DNA of 64,000 bases from positions 682,001 to 746,000 of the forward strand of contig JAOWBW010000439.1 of assembly GCA_026119855.1 (NCBI GenBank), given 5' to 3'. The notes beneath the pieces are model-generated. The model had not been told where the DNA came from. It did no database searches and saw nothing but the letters and a program-made list of their open reading frames with translations. Each line of letters starts with the position of its first letter. Positions within the stretch are counted from its first letter, which is position 1. This document shows positions 1 to 10,900 of this stretch, piece after piece. The position numbers were made by a program, and so were the translations under genes. The stretch is from Campanula takesimana (Eukaryota > Streptophyta > Magnoliopsida > Asterales > Campanulaceae).

Positions 1-62
1 TTGGATTCAAGAATTAAGAAATAGGGGATGTGTTGTGACTTATGAGTATAGATGGTTTGTAG
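1..62. mobile_element. Probable left part of a MITE split by Copia-1
   Basis: These bases end in TGTAG (58-62), which is repeated exactly at 3566-3570 on the far side of Copia-1. The sequence that continues at 3571 is the right half of a Stowaway-like MITE, so this stretch should be part of its left half. The outer left end of the MITE lies before the window. The assignment rests on continuity across the insertion. Confidence 0.5.
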
Positions 63-550
63 TGTAAGAACATGGATTAATATAACATATAAATACTTAA
101 TAATATAATGATCAATATTATAATATATGGTATAAAGTATAGAACTCAACATAATGTGTAGAATTCCATAGTATAAGGCTACCATTAAATGATGGGCATA
201 ATGGTAAACTCTTATACATGAATAGGTGTAGTCCCTAAGTGAGGTGCCTATTCCCTTCCTATATAAAGGCCATTCCATCAGCCATAGAAGGGACTGAAAT
301 TTTGATTATTTTCTCATTTATAAACTCTTCATAAAGATCAAAGAAGACAAGAGAATAAGGCACAATCACTTAGAAGATCTACTCCTCTCTTCTTTAAAGA
401 CTATCTTCTTACTTCATCAAGAACAAGACTAAGAACAATCATGGAATCACAAGGTACACGCTTCCGTCTTCGTCTTCTTCTTCTTCTTCTTCTCATTCTT
501 AATCTAGTTGTGAGTCGGTTCATGGTTTGATGGATCATTTTGTTCCAACA
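63..550 (+). repeat. Copia-1 5' LTR
   Basis: The repeat begins TGTAAGAACATGG and ends in AACA. It matches 3084-3565 almost base for base. A CTT-rich microsatellite near 465-495 is 6 bp longer than in the 3' copy. The TATATAAAGG at about 261-270 is a plausible TATA box. Confidence 0.95.
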
Positions 551-552
551 AT

Positions 553-564
553 TGGTATCAGAGC
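553..564 (+). other. Copia-1 primer binding site
   Basis: TGGTATCAGAGC lies 2 bp after the 5' LTR. This is the standard complement of the 3' end of initiator methionine tRNA used by plant Copia elements. Confidence 0.9.
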
Positions 565-918
565 CTGGTCATATACTAGATTGAGTTTGAGTTTCTTGTA
601 AAGCCTTATGCTTTTATTTCTTGAAAAGATTCCATGTTCATCATGTGTTCTTGAATTATTGTCATACTCTAATTCAGATTCTAGAGTATTATGTTACTTC
701 TATATTATAAATTTACTCACAAGGCTTTCAATTCTTAATGTAAGATTATCCCATTTTTGAACATAGCCACCATCCTTGGATGCGTTGTGAGTTTGTTCAC
801 ATGCATAACCACGCATTTAAAAATGTGATGTGAGTATGCGGATCTACTTACTTTGGTTGAATATTGATTCACCATTAAGTTAAGAATTGATAGTCTAAAT
901 ATCGAAAATCAAGCAGTT

Positions 919-2705
919 GTGCCTGAAATTCGACAAGAACATAATATTCAAAATGACGTTAATTCTCCTATTAATGAACAACATGAAAATGTTGATGAGG
1001 AAATTCAACACCCTCAAAATCAAGAAGAACCGGTGCCATTAAGAAGATCTAATAGAGCAAGAAGGAGTGCTATACCGGATTATTATGATGTATATCTTGC
1101 CGAAAATGAGGAACCGTTAGGTTTAGTGGGAGATGAGACAATCACCTTCCATGAAGCCATTAGTGGTCCAAATTCTCAAAAGTGGATTGATGCCATAAAT
1201 GAAGAGTTAAAATCCATGAATGATAATGACGTTTGAGATCTTGTCCCATTACCTAAGAATGTGAAACCCATCGGATGTAAATGGGTCTTTAAGACCAAAA
1301 GGGATTCACAAGGTAATGTGGAGAGACATAAGGCTCGTCTTGTCGCTAAAGGGTTTACTCAAAAAGAAGGCATTGATTACAAAGAAACATTTTCACCGGT
1401 ATCCTCTAAAAATGCTTTTAGGATCATTATGGCTTTAGTGGCACATTTTGACCTTGAGCTTCATCAAATGGATGTAAAGACAGCTTTTCTCAATGGCGAC
1501 ATTGAGGAAACTATCTATATGAAGAAACCAGAAATGGTGACTGATTCGGATCAAACTAGTCAACTAGTTTGTAAACTTAAGAAATCCATTTATGGGCTCA
1601 AGCAAGCATCTCGTCAATGGTACTTAAAATTCAACCAAGTTATTCTTTCATTTGGCTTTGAAATGAATCTTGGTGAAGATTGTGTGTACCATAAGTTCAG
1701 TGGGAGTAGATTTATATTTTTGGTCTTATATGTGGATGACATTTTACTTTCTAGTAATGATAAGGATCTTCTTAAGGAAACCAAGAAATTTCTCTCAAAC
1801 AAATTTGAGATGAAAGATCTTGGAGAAGCTTCTTTTGTATTAGGAATCCAAATACATCGTGATCACTCACGGGGTATGTTAGGATTATCACAAAAGAGCT
1901 ATATAGAGAAGGTATTACAAAGGTTTAGCATGGGAAATTGTAAACCACATGACACCCCGGTCTCTAAGGGAGATAAGTTCAGTCTAAAGCAATGTCCTAA
2001 AATAATCTTGAATCCAAGTATATGGAAAATATCCCTTACGCATCGGCAGTAGGAAGCCTAATGTATGCACAAGTTTGTACTCGCCCAGATCTTGCCTTTA
2101 TTGTTGGCATGCTTGGGCGATATCAAAGCAATCCGGGAAGAGAACATTGGGTCGCAGCCAAAAGAGTGATGAGATACTTACAAAACACGAAGAACTACAT
2201 GCTTACATATTCAAAGTCGGATCATCTTGAGATCATTGGTTTTTCCGATTCCGACTTTGCTGGATGCCAAGATAGTCGCAAATCGACATCGGGTTATGTC
2301 TTCACTTTGGCCGGTGGAGCGATATCTTGGAGAAGTGCCAAGCAAACATTAGTAACTACTTCCACCATGGAAGCCGAATTTGTTGCTTGCTATGAGGCAT
2401 CCAATCAAGCTATATGGCTGCGTAAATTCATTGAAGGACTGCGAATTGTCAAAGGTGTTGAAAGACCGCTTAAGTTATATTGTGACAATCGGGCCGCGGT
2501 ATTGTACTCCAACAACAACAAGAGTTCATCTAAATCTAAGCATATAGATATTAAGTTTCTTGTTGTGAGAGAAAGAGTACAAAATGAACAAATAGAAATA
2601 GAACTTATTGGTACAAACTCCATGTTAGCGGATCCATTTACTAAGGCGCTATCTCCTTTAGTAATTTCACGAGCATGTTGCTCATATGGGTGTAATAACT
2701 TTTGA
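919..2705 (+). pseudogene. Copia-1 reverse transcriptase and RNase H remnant
   Basis: Translation shows a pre-RT linker (919-1233), reverse transcriptase with KARLVAKGF, the HQMDVKTAFLNG block and the catalytic YVDD box (about 1730-1741), then RNase H with SDSDFAGC, STMEAEF and a C-terminal LADPFTKAL. An in-frame TGA at 1234-1236 sits where related proteins have tryptophan (TGG to TGA). A one-base frameshift between about 1990 and 2022 moves the frame just before the conserved block leading into RNase H. The last residues before 2705 also look frameshifted. Gag, protease and integrase are absent, so no self-sufficient product can be made. Confidence 0.9.
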
Positions 2706-3072
2706 TAATGCTTAAATCAGTGGGAGTTTTTAATGTTTTCTATTTCCTTGTGTTGTTTTAAATTTTGATCTCATTTGGTTAAAAGTAGGACTAGTTGGAG
2801 AATATATATATGCATTCTTCATATATATTCGTTAATATTCCATGCTACATATCTATACTTAATCTATGTCATTTAGTTGGATATATATATGTGATTAATG
2901 TGGGTTTAGTTGCGAATCAATTACAACGACTGCCCCTTTAGTCCTTATACTTATATGACTAATGGACGGGATTGGTTTCGAATGACAACAAAGTGCACAT
3001 AAGGGTTGTCATTTGTGGTATAAATATGATTAAAAGAATTTTATTAAGTGAAGGTATATGTTATAATAATCC

Positions 3073-3083
3073 AAGTGGGAGAT
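3073..3083 (+). other. Copia-1 polypurine tract
   Basis: AAGTGGGAGAT immediately precedes the 3' LTR, as expected for the plus-strand primer of a Copia element. Confidence 0.85.
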
Positions 3084-3565
3084 TGTAAGAACATGGATTA
3101 ATATAACATATAAATACTTAATAATATAATGATCAATATTATAATATATGGTATAAAGTATAGAACTCAACATAATGTGTAGAATTACATAGTATAAGGC
3201 TACCATTAAATGATGGGCATAATGGTAAACTCTTATACATGAATAGGTGTCGTCCCTAAGTGAGGTGCCTATTCCCTTCCTATATAAAGGCCATTCCATC
3301 AGCCATAGAAGGGACTGAAATTTTGATTATTTTCTCATTTATAAACTCTTCATAAAGATCAAAGAAGACAAGAGAATAAGGCACAATCACTTAGAAGATC
3401 TACTCCTCTCTTCTTTAAAGACTATCTTCTTACTTCATCAAGAACAAGACTAAGAACAATCATGGAATCACAAGGTACACGCTTCCGTCTTCATCTTCTT
3501 CTTCTTCTCATTCTTAATCTAGTTGTGAGTCGGTTCATGGTTTGATGGATCATTTTGTTCTAACA
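3084..3565 (+). repeat. Copia-1 3' LTR
   Basis: This is the second copy of the 63-550 repeat, beginning TGTAAGAACATGG and ending TAACA. The target duplication TGTAG follows at 3566-3570. Confidence 0.95.
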
Positions 3566-3570
3566 TGTAG

Positions 3571-3734
3571 GAGATAGAAAGTGGGGTAGGAAATAGTTAG
3601 GTGGTTATTGTTATGAGTATGACATTTGGGGCCCACAAATAAAGACGTATAAAAAAACTTTCTTTTTGAGGTTTTGAAGTTTAAAATGGGACAATCAAAA
3701 TGGAAAATTTTGTTTTAAAATGGGACGGAGGGAG
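3571..3734. mobile_element. Right half of a Stowaway-like MITE
   Basis: The stretch ends GGGACGGAGGGAG followed by TA (3735-3736). That is the reverse complement of the Stowaway terminus CTCCCTCCGTCCC plus its TA target site. The interior (AAAGTGGGGTAG, GTTATGAGTATG, GGGCCCACAAATAAA) resembles the complete MITE at 56628-56885. The left half is separated by Copia-1. Confidence 0.8.
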
Positions 3735-4231
3735 TACACTCGACGCACATGGTGCGACGGGCCATACCCGCGGGTCAAACCCGCCCGCTCCAGCCTCTCC
3801 CTCTTCCCAGATCGCGACACGTGGCGAACTTAAAAAAAAAAAACTTCAATAACTTTAAAATGTTATATCTTAAGATTTATAACTCAGAAAAAAAAATACC
3901 GTTGTGTTACGAATCAAACTAGATAGGTCATAATATGGTTTGATTTATTTTGTTTTTTTTTTAAAAAAAAAAAAAACTTTTTAACACACACAAAATTTGA
4001 GCTAATTGTCACCTGAGATGTAACACTATGTTCTAATAAAAGTAACAGATTTATCTTCAAAAAGTAACACTTTATACTGTCAAATGTACTTAACAGCTGT
4101 TTTGCAATAAAATTTAAATAGTTTGATAGCTTTTGTGGTTAGAAAAAGTAATATTTGAAGTGTAACAGAGCGGATATGTGATTATATTTTTTTATACAGA
4201 TGAATGTAACATTTTTATTTAGTAAATATTA

Positions 4232-4543
4232 CTCCCACCGTCTCAGTTTAAGGTTCTTATTTTCCTTTTTTTTTGTCCTAGTTTAAGGTTCTTAGTTACT
4301 TTATTTTATAAATGGAAAAGAGTGAAAAGTACTTTGGAGAATCTTGTCCTAAAAAAGTTTATTTAATTACAAAAAAAACATTACTTACCTAACTTACTTT
4401 CACCCACTTGCTTTATAAATAGTGTTTTGGACATTTATATCCTTCACTCTCTACTTTTGGTTGACTCATTTCCATTATTTTTGCCTTAGTTTCTTAATAA
4501 GCGTGCATAGTCAAACTAAGAACCTTAAACCGGGACGGAGGAG
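4232..4543. mobile_element. Stowaway-like MITE
   Basis: Imperfect terminal inverted repeats (left CTCCCACCGTCTCAGTTTAA, right ending AACCGGGACGGAGGAG) extend inward through AAGGTTCTT and its complement AAGAACCTT. TA dinucleotides flank both ends (4230-4231, 4544-4545). Length is 312 bp and there is no coding capacity. Confidence 0.88.
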
Positions 4544-4559
4544 TACTTTTTTTTTTAAA

Positions 4560-4975
4560 AAAAAAAGTAAAAATTCATTTATATACTCGAGTTTGCATCT
4601 CAACTGTTACTTTCTCAATAAAAATTGTTACATTTCATATATAATGTTACATTTAAGAATATAAACTGTTACAATTGAGAAAAAAATGTTACATTCATTT
4701 ATTATAAAATGTAACATTAGTTTAGTTTTGTCAATGTTATGTTTTAAAAAAAAAGTGTTATATACGATAAAAAAAAAAAAGGTGTTACATTCCTTTATAA
4801 AAAAATGTTACGTTTATCTATTATAAAATGTGACATTAGTTTAGTTGTCAATCTTATGTTATCTTTAATCTATTGCAGCAAATTTGTGGTACATTCTGGA
4901 AAAAAAAGTGTTACATTTGAAAAAAAAATGTTACATTAAGTTATAAAAAGTGTTACTTTTGTTTGCGAGCAAAAA
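4560..4975. repeat. Degenerate TGTTACATT array
   Basis: The word TGTTACATT and close variants recur irregularly (for example near 4640, 4687, 4778, 4806, 4910 and 4930), separated by A- or T-rich spacers. This looks like a decayed minisatellite and has no coding potential. Confidence 0.65.
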
Positions 4976-5028
4976 AATAGTAAGAAAAAAAATTAAATAA
5001 AGTTGCTCGGCTCGGCTTCGTGCGAGCC

Positions 5029-5486
5029 TGTAAGTACCCCGATCCGGATTACTATCCTTAAAATAATCAAATTATGAAGCTAAGGGGTAATTTGGGAATT
5101 ATTTAGGACATTCCTGATAGGCTAAGGCCTCATAGGAATAAACAGAAAACTTTAGGACCAATTTGGAATTAAAAAAAAAAAGAAAAGTAAAAAAGACTAG
5201 CCGTGCGGATAGTTTGTCCAAATTCCACATCCGCAGCCCAAACCGAAAATGTACAATTCCAGCCCATTTTGTGCACTGAAAATACCAGTTTTTGGCTCGT
5301 TTTAAGGATTAAAATATCTCCTCTTTGCTTAGCCCCTAAACAAATAATAAGTTAATAGTTGAGGGACCAAAATATTACTTTTAAATTACAAACAAGTCCC
5401 CAATCCATCCTATAAATAGAGGCTTCCTCTACCCAATTCACATCAAGAATTCCCTAGCAAAGTTACTCTAAAAAATTGTAGTCTCT
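5029..5486 (+). repeat. Element F 5' LTR, first part
   Basis: The sequence matches 36318-36780 of the 3' LTR closely, from the TGTAAGTACCCC start to GTAGTCTCT, where Copia A interrupts it. The TCTCT at 5482-5486 is the left target site of Copia A. Confidence 0.92.
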
Positions 5487-5743
5487 TGTTGAGATAATGA
5501 CGAGATCTGCAGGATCTCGGCATATCTCTTTTCCTTTTTGTATGTATCCTAAATTAGTTAGTTACCTATTTGATAAAGATGTAAATATGTAGGATTTATT
5601 TGCTCAGCTATTTTGTAGGGATTAGACTTAGTCTCCAAGAAAAGGTCTTTGTATATATGATGTATGTATGTACTCGGCACATTTAAGAGAGATGAAAATA
5701 AACTGACTTTATTTTCCCAATATTATTTCTCTCGGTTTTAACT
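5487..5743 (+). repeat. Copia A 5' LTR
   Basis: It starts TGTTGAGATAATG and ends GGTTTTAACT next to the primer binding site. It matches the LTRs of element E (38017-38278 and 42815-43067) in reverse orientation. No 3' partner exists for A. Confidence 0.88.
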
Positions 5744-5755
5744 TGGTATCAGAGC
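5744..5755 (+). other. Copia A primer binding site
   Basis: TGGTATCAGAGC directly follows the LTR and complements the 3' end of initiator methionine tRNA. Confidence 0.9.
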
Positions 5756-5771
5756 CCGATTTTATCAAACA

Positions 5772-7102
5772 ATGGCCGGCGGCGATGAACAGAAAACCGG
5801 TGAGGAGAACTCCGGTAAAGGGAAAGCGATTAAGGAAGAGAAGAGATCTCCATATTTTCTTTCCTCTAGTGATAATCCATGAATGATTATCACACATGTT
5901 TAGCTAAGAGGAGAGAATTGTGAAGAATGGGCACGAGTTTTCAAAGGATCGCTTCGAGCGAAGACGAAAAATGGATTCATTGATGGCAGAATCCCATGTC
6001 CTGAAGATGCTGATGAAGCGGACCAATGGTGAACGGTGAATTCCATGATTGTCTCATGGATTTTTAATACAATTGAGCCGACTCTTCGCTCCACTATCAC
6101 ATATGTGGACGAGGCGAAGGTTTTGTGGGATGATTTAAAGGAACGATTTTCGATGGGGAATGGATCGAAGACTCAACATTTGAAGGCGGACATAGTAAAC
6201 AGCAGACAAGGGAAGAATGAAAGCGTGGCTTCTTATTATGGGCGGATAAAGAAACTGTGGGATGCTCTCAATGATTTTGAGATGCTACCGACCTGCTCCT
6301 GTTTGGGTTGTAAGTGCAATATTGGGGCTTTTTTGGTAAAGAGACGTGAGGAGGAGCGTGTGCATCAATTCGTTATGGGGCGAGAAACTCTAAAATTTGA
6401 GAATGTGAAGTCGTCTATTGTCAATACGGAGCCCCTACCTTCTATGAATAAGGCATATTCTAACGTTGTACGAGAGGAACAGGTGCTGGGAGGAGGACAT
6501 GGAGAAATCCCGAATCCAGCCAGTTTTGTTGTTCGTACAGTTGATAGACTAGTTGACAGACCAGATGTGAGCACAGATGGCTCGTCAGGTGGCTTCACAG
6601 AAAAGAAGGATATGAGTAATGTCACCTGCTCTCACTGCAAGAAGAAGGGACACAGTACAGATTCGTGCTTCAAGCTGATAGGATATCCAGAGTGGTGGGG
6701 AGACCAGCGTGGCAAGTCAGCAAAAGGAAGAAGCCTATCCTTTTCGGGAGGAAAAGAACAAGGAAAGCTGGGCACGAGATCCAATAATACAGAGGTCAGT
6801 ATTGAAGGGACAGTGGTTCCAGATTCTAATTATTTGGTGTATTTTTTTGACAAACAATGTGTTGTACAGGACCGGGTCTCGAAGATTTTGATTGGAGCGG
6901 GTGAACTGGATGGGGGGTTGTACTATTTGAGGAGGTCATCGACAACGCAAGTGTGCAACGTTAGAGAATCCGGCAGTTTTCAGTTGTGGCATCAGCGACT
7001 CGGTAATCCGTCAAGAAAAATAGTGGGTTTGTTACCTTTTATTAGTCGTAGTAGTATTAATAAAGACGTTTGCGAGATTTGTTGCAAGGCTAAGCAAAGT
7101 AG
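5772..7102 (+). pseudogene. Copia A gag with start of integrase zinc region
   Basis: The frame starts at ATG 5772 (MAGGDEQK) and stays open in one frame apart from three nonsense codons: TGA 5880, TAG 5901 and TGA 6030. It contains a Copia gag domain (residues such as WDDLKERFSMG and SYYGRIKKLWDAL) and an intact CX2CX4HX4C zinc knuckle (CSHCKKKGHSTDSC, near 6630-6675). Compared with element E, about 130 codons that include the protease DSG site are missing between GTVVP and SNYLVYF (near 6820), with the frame preserved. Coding continues into the zinc region before integrase and stops at CKAKQS, where element B is inserted. Gag would package element RNA, but this copy cannot make a full protein. 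Confidence 0.88.
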
Positions 7103-8359
7103 TGTAGACACCCCGCCTTGGACCTCTCACCCCGATTGCATACAAAGTATTTTTATTTAACTTATTTTTGTTGATTTCTGTTACTTCGGTTAAGTTCCTA
7201 ACTGATTCCATTAGTTTTGGACTAAACTGCATAACAAAATTAACTTTTAGGGTCATTCTGTCCTTCTCTGCCGCGGGCGCTTCCGGAACTGTTAACGGGC
7301 TGCGCGCACGTCCCGCCCCAAAAGCCGGACCCGCGCGCCTCCCATTATGGCAGTAACGGATTGCACCTTATTTCTCTCCCTTTTCTTATTTACAAACATC
7401 TTTTCTTGATCACAAAAACCATCTTTTTACATCCACATTCATCCCCCCTTTTCTCATTAACTCCCAATCCCAAATTCTAAGCCTTTTCCCAAAAACTAAT
7501 ATTTCTTTCATTTATTATTTGATTTCTTTTATTTCTTTTATTTTTCTTTTATTCATTTATCTTATTTGTGATTGGCCCATTCCATTTCACATGGATGACC
7601 AATTTCCCTCCATCATTTCCCTCTTTTTTTACCTATAAAAACCACCATCTTCTACCTTAGAAAGGGACTCCAACCTTGATTCACCAACTACATTATACAC
7701 AAATTCTCCCAACAAGAGTTCTTAGTAACAAGACTCTACACAAATTGTTCTACAACAATTTCATTACAACAACAACACTTTCAAGTCAAGGTTCCAAGTC
7801 CTCTTTCTCAAGGTACAACTCCATTTTTTTCCTTTGTTTTCTTCTTCTTGATGTATGCAATCCCCATTAATGGGACATGACCAACATGACCACTTCACAT
7901 ATTGAAGTTAGTTAAGGTTATCTCCCTACATTTTAATCTTAACTTTAATTCACCATGTTAATTTCTCTTCATCTCTTAATGTAATTCTTTAACATTACTT
8001 GTTACATGTAATCTTTATCATTAAATAAATAAATTTATTTCCCCTTTTCTTCTCATCACAATTATTAGCACATTTCTATTTAATTAATTGAAGGACATGT
8101 AAATATTAGAACACCAATAGTAGCAAGACCCGCGTAAGCGGGGCGGAGTGGTTGTTTAGGTACTTCCCACTCCGTCACCTAACCCCCGAACCCTTCTCTC
8201 CCGAATCTCTGGTTTTTGTACATAAATTAGGCTATTTCTAGGTTTTTCTTATGTTCCTTTAAAAACATAGGTGGCGACTCTAAACAATCTAAAAACAAGT
8301 TAGACATCCTAGGATAATTCACCGCTCTAGCCAAGCCGTGGTTCCCCGGGGTATCTACA
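7103..8359 (+). repeat. Element B 5' LTR
   Basis: It begins TGTAGACACCCCG and ends GGGGTATCTACA. A TATA-like motif (CCTATAAAAACC, near 7631-7642) probably marks the promoter, followed by a leader rich in CAACAA. Near the 3' end a copy of the primer-site core GTGGCGACTC occurs at 8271-8280. Confidence 0.95.
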
Positions 8360-8360
8360 G

Positions 8361-8378
8361 TGGCGACTCCGCTGGGGA
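8361..8378 (+). other. Element B primer binding site
   Basis: TGGCGACTCCGCTGGGGA lies 1 bp after the 5' LTR. It matches the site in the same position of element F (18754-18771) with one difference. It is presumably complementary to the 3' end of a host tRNA. I believe an arginine tRNA is usual for Tat/Ogre-like elements but cannot confirm it here. Confidence 0.85.
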
Positions 8379-9640
8379 ATGATAGAGGGTTAAACTTGCG
8401 TTTTCATTTTTGGTGTTCTTTAATTCTGTTTTCTGGGCATTCTGGTAAAAAGGGTGGGAAGCGCGCGCCTCTGGCCTCCTTGGCCTAAAGCGCGCGCGTC
8501 CGACCCCAATTACCAGAATCGCCCGTCTTCCTTCTCGTCCTTCAATTTCATATTTCTGTGCTAACAAGTTTCTGCAGGGGAAAGTTACATAATTTAGGAC
8601 CAGAGCAATCCCCTGAGTCCGCAGTTTCTTCTAACATTCTGACATGTAACCCAGATGCGCGCGCCTCCGATATTCATTACGAAATGCGCGCGCTTCCCAC
8701 ATCACTTCCCTGAGGCGCGCGCTTCTGGGCAATTTTCCAGAAACAGAACAGTGCACAGAAAGCAGAACAGAGCAGAATGACAGTGTGTGGGCACCGGGCC
8801 TACATACATTTTTTTTTACTTTCTGTTTATTTTTACCGGTCACACGGGTGATTCGGGAGTTGTAAATACGTGATTATTTGTTTCCTTTTTTTTTTTTTTT
8901 TTTTTTTCTTTCTTTGAAAAAAAAATGTTTTGTCACATGTTAGACCTCACATTACATGCACATATTCTTATCAATTGCTCACTATCGAGTCGCAGAAGTC
9001 CAACCCCAAACCCGTCGAGACCCGTCATAGAAAGTTTCAAGCTCCACTCGACCTTGGCTCTTTCGAAGCGGTAAACCTCAGCCCGTGGCGTAGTTCATGA
9101 CTACATGCCGGGGGTGACCTTTGAGCCTCATATTCAAGCCGAGCACAAACCACACAATTCTAGTTTAAGGTCTAACACTCCGTGACTCAAGTCGGTTTTC
9201 ATGTACCGAGATTTCCCTAAACTAATGTCTTCAAATCATACATGCCAATTTGTTGCAATGGACGAAATAAAAACTCCGTCCCCAAAAGTGGTTATTTTGG
9301 ACGAAAATAAAAATCCGTCCCCGCATGTATGATTTACTACGTTAATTTAGTTTAATCCCGTCACATGTAGGTATCACAAGCGTGGTGGAATCCGATGAGT
9401 ATATGGGACCGCGAGAAGGTCTATATACTAGTGTGACGATTCCACTATTTTTTCTAGAAACCCCAAAAAGGACTCCGTCCTTCCGACTTTTGTAAATAAA
9501 AAAAAAAAAAACAAAAACAAAAAAAGAGTCATTTTCTTTATGTGGTTGAGTATTTTTCTTTGTTTGTGGATTAATTCATTTTAGCCAAAAAGTGTTTGTG
9601 GGGCCAATCTAAGATCAACCGTGCTCTTCCAATAGGTCCA
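8379..9640 (+). other. Element B leader, no gene seen
   Basis: This untranslated leader contains several GCGCGCGCCTC-like words (8460-8720), a long T run (8887-8907) and paired phrases such as ACTCCGTCCCC (9272 and 9315). No coding region is supported. Confidence 0.6.
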
Positions 9641-10252
9641 ATGGCTTCCAACGGCAACAACAACAACGGTGGAAATGATTTCGTGTCCAACGAAGGGTTA
9701 CTCAACGTAATGAAATCAATGGGGGAACAAATGGATAGGATTGTCGAGGATGCCCGCCGTAAAGACAATTTGTGGCAAGCCCGTTTCGATATCGACAAGA
9801 GGATTCACAAAGAAGAGGTTTCCGAACTCAAGGCCCGTCTTGATTATGAAAGAAGAATTCACAAGGAAGAGGTTTCCGAACTCAAAGCCCATTTGCAAGA
9901 GCTCACCGACAGCAAAGCAAAGTTCAATGATAAAGCATGCTCAAGTGGCCCAACCCTCAAAAGCTACAAAGGTACCACCAACAACCGAGTTTTCACTCCT
10001 CTCCAAGGAGTAACCCAAGCCGAGGCATTTGAAATTTTGGTGGCAAGAGGGAAGATCAAACCTTTGGAGGGGGTACAAGCCGAAGGCGATACTGAAAAAT
10101 CATGCTCATGGTGAATGGTGCGGCTACCACAAGCATAGTGGCCACACTACCGAAGGGCGCTTCCTTCTCCGAAACATCATCCAAGATTTGATCGACAACG
10201 GCGAATTTACCGTGGGTGAAGAGCAACTCATCAAAGAAGTGGCTTGGTTTTG
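9641..10252 (+). pseudogene. Element B gag-like ORF, frameshifted
   Basis: The likely start is ATG 9641 (MASNGNNNNGG). An upstream ATG at 9596 is in frame but lacks conserved sequence. The protein has a charged coiled-coil with an internal duplication: RIHKEEVSELKA occurs twice (about 9802 and 9859). The frame ends at 10114. A second frame from about 10029 to 10252 continues with CGYHKHSGHTTEGR, a zinc-knuckle-like motif whose last cysteine appears to be replaced by arginine, followed by LIDNGEF. A one-base indel near 10090-10110 would explain the break. The order coiled coil then zinc motif resembles element F gag. No pol follows. Confidence 0.7.
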
Positions 10253-10320
10253 AAATGGGGCTTCAACAAAGAGGACGACGACAACAATCTCCGTTTCTCT
10301 TTCTCTACCTAGTAGTAGGA

Positions 10321-10356
<36 letters not shown>

Positions 10357-10620
10357 TCAAAAGTCCTCTTTTGTGTGCATTAATGTTTTCTCTCGTCCCA
10401 TGTTAAGTGTCGAGTCTTCTTATCAAATAAAAGTCGTTCTTGTCCTTATACACTCTTCCAAGTTGTTAAAATGATGAAAAAATGTCTAAACAAGTTTTAG
10501 AACAAGGTCATCACTTGAACGCCTAGGGGCTAAACATCGACGCCAACATCAACGACGAAGCCAAGACAAACAAGGTGGAGCAACAATCATGAAGAAGTCA
10601 AGCAAAGTTTTCAAAGGGGG

Positions 10621-10655
<35 letters not shown>

Positions 10656-10833
10656 CGCTAGGTTGAAATCATCAAATCAACCTAGACAAAAGTTAGAGCA
10701 CAAAAAAAAAAAAAAAAAAAAACCCCTCAATCAAAGAAGTTCACATCAAGATCAACATCATTCCATCCACCAAAGGAGAACGAAGCTACACGACGAAGCA
10801 ACAATTCCATCCCGAAGAATGGAGAATTCACAA

Positions 10834-10900
10834 GAACTACGGTGACCTGAGCCTCTACACTGGAGGAACGTAGGCAACCTGCGGGTCCGGTCTCATGCAA
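10834..10900 (+). other. Type 1 hairpin motif, element B copy 1
   Basis: It starts GAACTACG. Outer stem CTACG (10837-10841) pairs with CGTAG (10869-10873). Inner stem CCTC (10852-10855) pairs with GAGG (10863-10866). A conserved tail GGCAACC then GGGTCCGGTC follows. Confidence 0.7.

Larger units (their letters stand above)
63..3565 (+). mobile_element. Copia-1: short LTR retrotransposon with deleted gag, protease and integrase
   Basis: This element has two nearly identical LTRs (63-550 and 3084-3565), a perfect 5-bp target duplication TGTAG (58-62 and 3566-3570), a primer binding site just after the 5' LTR and a polypurine tract just before the 3' LTR. Total length is about 3.5 kb, against roughly 5 kb for a complete Copia element. 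Only the end of the pre-RT region, reverse transcriptase and RNase H remain. About 370 bp of non-coding sequence replaces gag, protease and integrase. By eye the LTRs differ at about four substitutions plus a 6-bp change in a CTT repeat, so insertion was recent although the coding region is dead. Confidence 0.95.
3737..5028. other. AT-rich intergenic DNA before element F
   Basis: No gene is supported. A short GC-rich patch (3737-3830) is followed by A/T runs, the MITE at 4232-4543 and the TGTTACATT array at 4560-4975. The final bases GAGCC (5024-5028) are the left target duplication of element F. Confidence 0.8.

Noticed and set aside
553..564. Fragments resembling tRNA next to LTRs
   Set aside because: They are primer binding sites of 12-18 bases and not tRNA genes; no cloverleaf surrounds them.
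7168..7870. Repeated ORFs present in both LTRs of element B (also 14258-14961)
   Set aside because: They are non-coding LTR sequence duplicated by the retrotransposon structure, without domains.
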